Origin: an uncultured Flavobacterium sp.
Lineage (GTDB): Bacteria; Bacteroidota; Bacteroidia; Flavobacteriales; Flavobacteriaceae
Direction: 5' to 3'
Length of the DNA stretch: 64,000 nt
Assembly: GCF_943913405.1 (NCBI RefSeq)
Contig: NZ_CALTYA010000008.1
Span: 39,769-103,768, forward strand
Below, piece after piece: positions 59,401-64,000 of this stretch. Each line of letters begins with the position of its first letter. Within the stretch, counting starts at the first letter, position 1. Position numbers and translations under genes: made by a program. The notes beneath the pieces were generated by a model, which did not search any database, was not told the origin of the DNA, and saw nothing but the letters and a program-made list of their open reading frames with translations.

Positions 59401-60267
59401 ATGCTCTACTTAATTTTAAGCGTCATTTGCAGTGTTTCAGTCGGAATTCTATTGAAAATTGCTAAAAGATATACTATTGATATTGTTCAAGTTATTACCG
59501 TAAATTACGCTTTTGCGATTGCCCTTTGTTATTTCAGTTTTAGTCCAGATATTTCTGTAATTGACAAGAATTCTCCTTGGGAAATCTATATTCCGTTGGC
59601 AATTTTGCTTCCGAGCGTATTTTTGATTTTAGCTTCTTCCATAAAAAATATGGGAATCGTCAAGACAGATATTGCCCAAAGATTATCATTATTTATTCCG
59701 ATTTTGGCCGCTTATTTTATATTTAAGGAAGAATTTAGCCAATTGAAATTCATTGGTTTGGCAGTAGCTTTTCCAGCAATGATTCTAATTTTATCTAGAA
59801 ATAAATCAGAAGATGCTTCTCAAAAAAAGTGGATTTATCCAGCCTTGGTATTATTAGGTTTTGGAATAATCGATGTTTTTTTCAAGCAAATTGCCTTGCA
59901 GAAAAGCTTTCCTTATACGACTTCCCTATTTGTAGTTTTTTGTATTGCGTTTGTCGTAGCGCTTTTATTTACGGTCTATTCCGTTATAATTCAAAAGAAA
60001 AAACTGCAATTTATCAACTTGATTTTTGGAAGTATTTTAGGAATTTTAAACTTCGGAAATATATTATTCTACTTAAAAGCACACAAAGCTTTTTCAGAAA
60101 ACCCAACCACAGTTTTCGCCTCTATGAATATGGGAGTCATCGTTTTAGGAAGCTTAGCCGGAATTTTATTATTCAAGGAAAAAGTTACTTTGAAAAATTA
60201 TATCGGAATTATTTTGGCTTTAGGAGCAATTGTCCTGATCACTCTTTCGCAATTGCAAAAAGGCTAG
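59401..60267 (+). CDS. EamA/DMT family transporter
   Basis: A 288-residue membrane protein with about ten hydrophobic helices in two homologous halves, as in drug/metabolite transporters. Visible marks are SVGILLKIAKRY near the N-terminus, the first-half end LAVAFPAMILILS and the second-half end YIGIILALGAIVLITLSQ. Members export amino acids, purines or sugars; the substrate is not predictable. Own promoter; the next gene starts 90 bp later. Confidence 0.88.
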   Translation: MLYLILSVICSVSVGILLKIAKRYTIDIVQVITVNYAFAIALCYFSFSPDISVIDKNSPWEIYIPLAILLPSVFLILASSIKNMGIVKTDIAQRLSLFIPILAAYFIFKEEFSQLKFIGLAVAFPAMILILSRNKSEDASQKKWIYPALVLLGFGIIDVFFKQIALQKSFPYTTSLFVVFCIAFVVALLFTVYSVIIQKKKLQFINLIFGSILGILNFGNILFYLKAHKAFSENPTTVFASMNMGVIVLGSLAGILLFKEKVTLKNYIGIILALGAIVLITLSQLQKG

Positions 60268-60357
60268 TTTCAACATAATATTCTCATTATTTTAAACTTC
60301 AATCATTGCAACTATTAAGAATAAAGTTTATTTTTACTAAATCACAGTTAGCGAAAT

Positions 60358-62274
60358 ATGAAAAACCCGATTGCAGAAAGGATTGTTGATTTTCTAAAGA
60401 ATTATCCGCCTTTTAACAGCTTAAATTACCAAGAATTGCTGCATATAGCAACGGAAATCAGCGTGCTTTATCTCGAAAAAAATAAAATTCTTTTTCAGAT
60501 TGGCGACGTCTGCCATGACAGCTTTTATGTAGTGGCTTCGGGCGCTATCGGACTTTCTGTGACTTCTGACGCTGAAGAAACTTTGATTGATAAGTGTGAT
60601 GAAGGTGATATTTTAGGACTCCGCCCGTTTTTTGCTAAAAACAACTACTTGATGACGGCAAAAGCGCGTGAAGAAAGCATTGTTTATGCTATTCCGATTG
60701 CTATTTTTCAGCCTTATGTCATTGCCAATCAAGATATTTTAAGTTTCCTTTTGGAAAGTTTTGCATCAAATACAAGAAATCCTTATGATCAAGAACATCG
60801 CGGGACTTTGATTTCTGAAAATATAATTTATAAAGAACAACAGGCTGATATTCAGTATTTTCAGTCCATTCATTACTCAAAAGATCCGATTACAGCGACG
60901 CAAGATGCAATCGTAAAAGATATTGCGCAAATGATGACCGACAAAATGATCGGAAGCGTTATTATTAAAAATGGAAATCTGCCAATCGGAATTGTAACCG
61001 ACAAAGATCTCCGCTCAAAAATTGCAACGGGACAATTCCAAATTACAACGACGGCTTCAAAAATTATGACTTCGCCAGTAATTACGGTTCCAGAAGATTT
61101 GTCTTTGGCGGAAGCACAATTGTATATGTTGAAATATAATGTTGATTATCTGTGTGTTACGGTTGATGGCTCTGATCGTTCTGAAGTTCGCGGTGTAATT
61201 TCTGAAAATGATTTGGTTGTAGCCCAAGCGAATAATCCAGGTGTTTTGATTAAGGAAGTTAAGCGTGCGCAAACGCCGAAAGACTTGAAGCGAATTCGTG
61301 AAAAATTGACGGAATTAATCCAAACTTCAATTCACAAAGATATTCCGCTTTCGCACATTATGAATATTTCTGGCGAGATAAATACAGCAATTTCAAGGCG
61401 TGCGATTGATTTGGCAATATTGGAAATGGGCTCACCTCCTGCCCGATTTGCTTGGTTGAGCATCGGAAGCCAAGGTCGAAAAGAACAGCTTTTGTTGACT
61501 GACCAAGACAATATTTTAGTCTTTGAAGATGTTGCACAAGAAAAATACAGAGATGTAAAAGATTACTTTTTGCGCTTGGCCAGAAGAACAGTTTCTACGT
61601 TTGAAAAAGTAGGTTACATGACTTCTCCAGATGGTGCGGTTGCAAGTAATATAATTTGGTGTAAATCATTGACTGATTGGATTAAACAGTATAATATATG
61701 GATTAATACTCCAGGTGAAAATACTGATACGATTAATACAATTTTCTTCGATTATGAAATTGCTTTTGGCGAAACTTCTATTGAAGAAACAATTACAGAA
61801 ATTATCTATAAAAATGCTGTAGGTAATAAATTATTCTTTGACTATTTAGGAAATGATGCTTTGAAAAAACCGCCACCATTGGGCTTTTTTCGTCAATTTT
61901 TAGTAGAAGAAGGTGGCGAAAATAAAGATACTTTTGATATAAAAACCAGAGCATTGATGCCTTTGATCGATGCGGCGCGTTTGTTAACAATCAGCCACAA
62001 TATTAAAGGAATCAACAATACTTTCATGCGCTTCAAGCAATTGGCGGTTGTTGATCCAAAAAATGCAGAATTGTTTGTGAATTGTGCCGAAGCATTTTTG
62101 ACTTTATCAGAATTCAGAACTGTTGAGGGTTTAAAAAATGATAGCAGTGGCCAATTTATAAATCTAGAAGAGCTTTCCAAAACGGATAAAGTGAAGCTGA
62201 AAAACTGCTTTATTCCGATAAAAGAATTGCAAGAACTGATTAAAAATCGATTTAAGCTTACTTATTTCTCATAA
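60358..62274 (+). CDS. CNB-CBS-DUF294 nucleotidyltransferase-like signalling protein
   Basis: A 638-residue protein with four parts: a cyclic-nucleotide-binding-like domain (about 1-140), two CBS repeats (about 155-290, with GIVTDKDLRSK and VRGVISENDLV), a DUF294 nucleotidyltransferase-like domain (about 315-450, with GSQGRKEQLLLTDQDN, the G-S and D-x-D metal motif), and a DUF294 C-terminal helical domain. Such proteins sense adenylates and may modify a partner. The DnaQ-like exonuclease begins 1 bp after its stop, so the two are translationally linked, a pairing seen elsewhere in bacteria. Confidence 0.92.
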   Translation: MKNPIAERIVDFLKNYPPFNSLNYQELLHIATEISVLYLEKNKILFQIGDVCHDSFYVVASGAIGLSVTSDAEETLIDKCDEGDILGLRPFFAKNNYLMTAKAREESIVYAIPIAIFQPYVIANQDILSFLLESFASNTRNPYDQEHRGTLISENIIYKEQQADIQYFQSIHYSKDPITATQDAIVKDIAQMMTDKMIGSVIIKNGNLPIGIVTDKDLRSKIATGQFQITTTASKIMTSPVITVPEDLSLAEAQLYMLKYNVDYLCVTVDGSDRSEVRGVISENDLVVAQANNPGVLIKEVKRAQTPKDLKRIREKLTELIQTSIHKDIPLSHIMNISGEINTAISRRAIDLAILEMGSPPARFAWLSIGSQGRKEQLLLTDQDNILVFEDVAQEKYRDVKDYFLRLARRTVSTFEKVGYMTSPDGAVASNIIWCKSLTDWIKQYNIWINTPGENTDTINTIFFDYEIAFGETSIEETITEIIYKNAVGNKLFFDYLGNDALKKPPPLGFFRQFLVEEGGENKDTFDIKTRALMPLIDAARLLTISHNIKGINNTFMRFKQLAVVDPKNAELFVNCAEAFLTLSEFRTVEGLKNDSSGQFINLEELSKTDKVKLKNCFIPIKELQELIKNRFKLTYFS

Positions 62275-62275
62275 T

Positions 62276-62869
62276 ATGTTAGACTGGCTAAAAATAAACA
62301 AAGATTACCCAGAATTTTGGAAAGAATATCTGCATAAATTTGAGCATAAATCAAAGCGATTTGTTGTATTCAGCACTGAAACTACGGGCTTAGATACTGA
62401 AAAAGACGTGATTCTTTCTATAGGCGCTGTCGGAATTCAGAAAGACAGGATTATTGTAAAAGACAGTTTTGATATTACGATTATCCAAGATAAATTTAAT
62501 CCAGAAATTGCGATAAAAAACGGAATTTTAAAAGATAATAATGAAGATAAAGTTTCACAAAATGAAGCAATAACTAATTTTGTAAATTATTTAGGAAATG
62601 CGACTTTGGTCGGCCACAGAATTCACTTTGACATTGCGATGATCAACGAAGCTTTAGAAAAATTGCAAGTTGGAAGGCTAAAAAATGAAGCTTTGGATAT
62701 TGAAATTATGTACCAAAAGTGGAAACAATTGCCTGAAGATAAGCAAGTTTCAATTGATGAATTAAGTACTGTGTTTAAAATTTCCAAAAGTGACAGGCAT
62801 ACTGCTTCTGGAGATGCCTACATTATTTCATTGCTTTTTTTAAGGCTGAAACAAAGATTGGGCTTATAA
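62276..62869 (+). CDS. DnaQ-like 3'-5' exonuclease family protein with altered ExoI motif
   Basis: A 197-residue DEDDh-fold protein. The ExoI motif, normally DxETTG, reads STETTG here: S33 in place of the first Asp, E35 kept. ExoII is present in VGHRIHFDIAMIN and ExoIII in HTASGDAY (H175, D180). Loss of the first metal-binding acid could weaken or abolish nuclease activity, unless flavobacterial members share it. The codon is AGC, so not a single-base change from GAC or GAT. It begins 1 bp after the DUF294 protein stop and likely works with it. Confidence 0.88.
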   Translation: MLDWLKINKDYPEFWKEYLHKFEHKSKRFVVFSTETTGLDTEKDVILSIGAVGIQKDRIIVKDSFDITIIQDKFNPEIAIKNGILKDNNEDKVSQNEAITNFVNYLGNATLVGHRIHFDIAMINEALEKLQVGRLKNEALDIEIMYQKWKQLPEDKQVSIDELSTVFKISKSDRHTASGDAYIISLLFLRLKQRLGL

Positions 62870-62943
62870 AATTCCAAAAGGAATAAGAAATTGAAAAAAT
62901 TGCATACGATTTTGTCGTAATGGAATTACATTTCAGCTATGAT

Positions 62944-63468
62944 TCAAAAATCACCTAATAAAATGATCCAAACTTCTTTCTTTTTGCTTCCAAACGATTT
63001 CTCTTCTGGATAAAAATAGACTTTTTGAGTAACTTTTTTTTGCATTATTTCTTTTCCATCGCTAATTTTCAAACTATATGAATTTGTCCAAAAATTATTG
63101 GAAGTAATTTCTTTTTGGATATTTTTTACTTCAAACTTTAACCCTTTTGCTTTGCTGTTTTCTAATAATTTTTCTAGAGTAATTTTTTCGGAACTAAAAA
63201 AATCAGTGACTTGAGAATTGTTTTTATACAAGGAATAAATGTTTTCTTTTACTTGATTTCTCAATGTTTCTGAAGAATTTTGGTCTGAATAAATTTCTAA
63301 GAACTGATAAAAATCGCTTACTTTTGAAAATGAATTTTCTTCGTAGGCTTCCAAAACTTTCATAGAAAAATTCGCTTTGATATTCGTTCTATTTATTGAA
63401 TTATCAGAACTTTGTGCAAGAATACAATTGCAAAAAAAGAATAATAGGATTGTAAAATATTTCATCAT
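62944..63468 (-). CDS. hypothetical secreted protein
   Basis: A 174-residue protein with a signal peptide (about 1-18, ending CILAQ) and a mostly helical N-terminal region (VLEAYEENSFSKVSDFYQFLEIY), followed by beta strands (LKFEVKNIQKEITSNNFWTNSYSLKI). No family is recognised. Its start overlaps the stop of the preceding gene by four bases (ATGA), so the two are translationally coupled. Confidence 0.75.
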   Translation of the reverse strand: MMKYFTILLFFFCNCILAQSSDNSINRTNIKANFSMKVLEAYEENSFSKVSDFYQFLEIYSDQNSSETLRNQVKENIYSLYKNNSQVTDFFSSEKITLEKLLENSKAKGLKFEVKNIQKEITSNNFWTNSYSLKISDGKEIMQKKVTQKVYFYPEEKSFGSKKKEVWIILLGDF

Positions 63469-64000
63469 TGCTTGATTCTTATAAATTCAATTTTTCCGTT
63501 TTCATCATTTTTTATTTCTAAAATCTGCATCTTTTTTACTGATTCTGTTGGCACGATTAGCCTTTGAGAGAACTCTTTTTTGTCAAAATATTCTGCTCCC
63601 AAATTATCTTTTAGCATCACGATTACTTCCAAATCTTCTGATAAAATTTTGTCTAATTGTATTTTTCTTGTTTCCCAATCCTTGATTTCAGATTTCATAA
63701 AAGCTTTCAGCATCATTGCAAAATCATCCGGTTTTAACAGAATTTCAGAACTCTCAGAATTTGAATTTACTTTTATTTCCTGCTTTTTATAATACGGGCT
63801 TTCCACAACAATTTTAGTATTTTTATCTTTTGCCTCTACCTCTATTGCCGCATTTTTTATCGGAATTTGAATCTTTTCATTGTTTTCAATTTTATAGGCT
63901 TTTACGTCTTTTGCTTGAATCGTTTCCTGCGTAAATTCATTTTTTAGCTGAAACTTTTGTGTTGATTTTTTATTGGAATAAAATAGAATTACTATAATTA
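63465..64000 (-). CDS. hypothetical membrane-anchored protein, truncated by window edge
   Basis: The frame is open from the stop at 63465 to the right edge of the window (about 178 codons), so the start is beyond 64000; a GTG at 63806 is only an internal codon. Near the edge the translation reads VILFYSNKKSTQ, a hydrophobic segment followed by basic residues, probably the end of an N-terminal membrane anchor. The rest is beta-rich and charged (KAYKIENNEKIQIPI, KNAAIEVEAKDKN, LLKPDDFAMMLKAFMKSEI). No family recognised. It precedes and overlaps the gene at 62944. Confidence 0.7.
   Translation of the reverse strand, partial: IIVILFYSNKKSTQKFQLKNEFTQETIQAKDVKAYKIENNEKIQIPIKNAAIEVEAKDKNTKIVVESPYYKKQEIKVNSNSESSEILLKPDDFAMMLKAFMKSEIKDWETRKIQLDKILSEDLEVIVMLKDNLGAEYFDKKEFSQRLIVPTESVKKMQILEIKNDENGKIEFIRIKQ

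Noticed and set aside
59829..60278. A 149-codon plus-strand frame overlapping the EamA gene in another frame
   Set aside because: The EamA frame has coherent membrane helices and the alternative gives Phe/Arg/Tyr-rich noise.
63465..63806. A complete 113-aa gene starting at GTG 63806
   Set aside because: The frame stays open past 63806 to the window edge with protein-like sequence, so the gene is truncated by the window rather than starting at this GTG.

Overview
The window is AT-rich chromosomal DNA from a Flavobacteriaceae bacterium, most likely Flavobacterium or a close relative. The evidence is a protein with a type IX secretion (T9SS) type A tail, LptD, MCE and SPOR-amidase proteins of flavobacterial type, a BshA bacillithiol enzyme, a fused E1 alpha/beta keto-acid dehydrogenase, Bacteroidetes-style promoters (TAnnTTTG) and no obvious Shine-Dalgarno dependence. 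No tRNA, rRNA, CRISPR array or complete insertion sequence was seen. All assignments come from reading the sequence; no database search was run.

Layout. 1-11.6 kb: envelope and housekeeping genes (RidA, LptD, SPOR amidase, MCE protein, two iron-sulfur proteins of HdrC/HdrB type around a HAD protein, and a GH3-serine hydrolase fusion). 11.8-21.7 kb: BshA, PrcB-like lipoprotein, small outer-membrane barrels, LpxH-like phosphoesterase, AroC, a T9SS cargo protein, MutS2 and Ung. 21.8-27.4 kb: a strong intergenic hairpin (possible structured RNA), a tight minus-strand operon (nucleoside phosphorylase, DinB, VOC, leaderless binding protein, transglutaminase-like membrane protein), an eIF1/YciH-like factor, and a GxxExxY nuclease gene enclosed by 39-bp inverted repeats. 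27.6-31.3 kb: fused E1 and a processive GT2 glycosyltransferase.

31.5-36.4 kb is the most accessory-looking part. It holds two tandem secreted transglutaminase-like paralogues, an orphan Rhs-core protein whose tail carries a HELGH zinc-protease motif, two small secreted proteins (possible immunity or partner proteins), a GC-rich REP-like palindrome, and a ten-unit 21-bp minisatellite that reads as heptads. 36.6-43.0 kb is mixed: a carboxypeptidase-regulatory-like protein, a DUF885 peptidase, an S41 peptidase, a thioredoxin and a 38-aa membrane protein.

43.06-53.76 kb is a nine-gene minus-strand catabolic operon: flavin reductase, a two-domain aryl-CoA monooxygenase/OYE fusion, aryl-CoA ligase, FMN-binding glutamate-synthase-like protein, hotdog thioesterase, nitrilase, gentisate-type dioxygenase, FAH hydrolase and maleate isomerase. 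Read together they suggest CoA activation of a salicylate- or anthranilate-like acid, 5-hydroxylation, thioester hydrolysis, ring cleavage, hydrolysis of the cis product to maleate plus pyruvate, and isomerisation of maleate to fumarate. This route needs no glutathione, which fits an organism encoding bacillithiol synthesis (bshA at 11.8 kb). 54-64 kb: NAD(P)HX dehydratase, GH130, a 24-aa membrane peptide, CbpM/CbpA chaperones, DUF2911, an EamA transporter, a CNB-CBS-nucleotidyltransferase protein coupled to a DnaQ-like exonuclease, and a two-gene unit running off the right edge.
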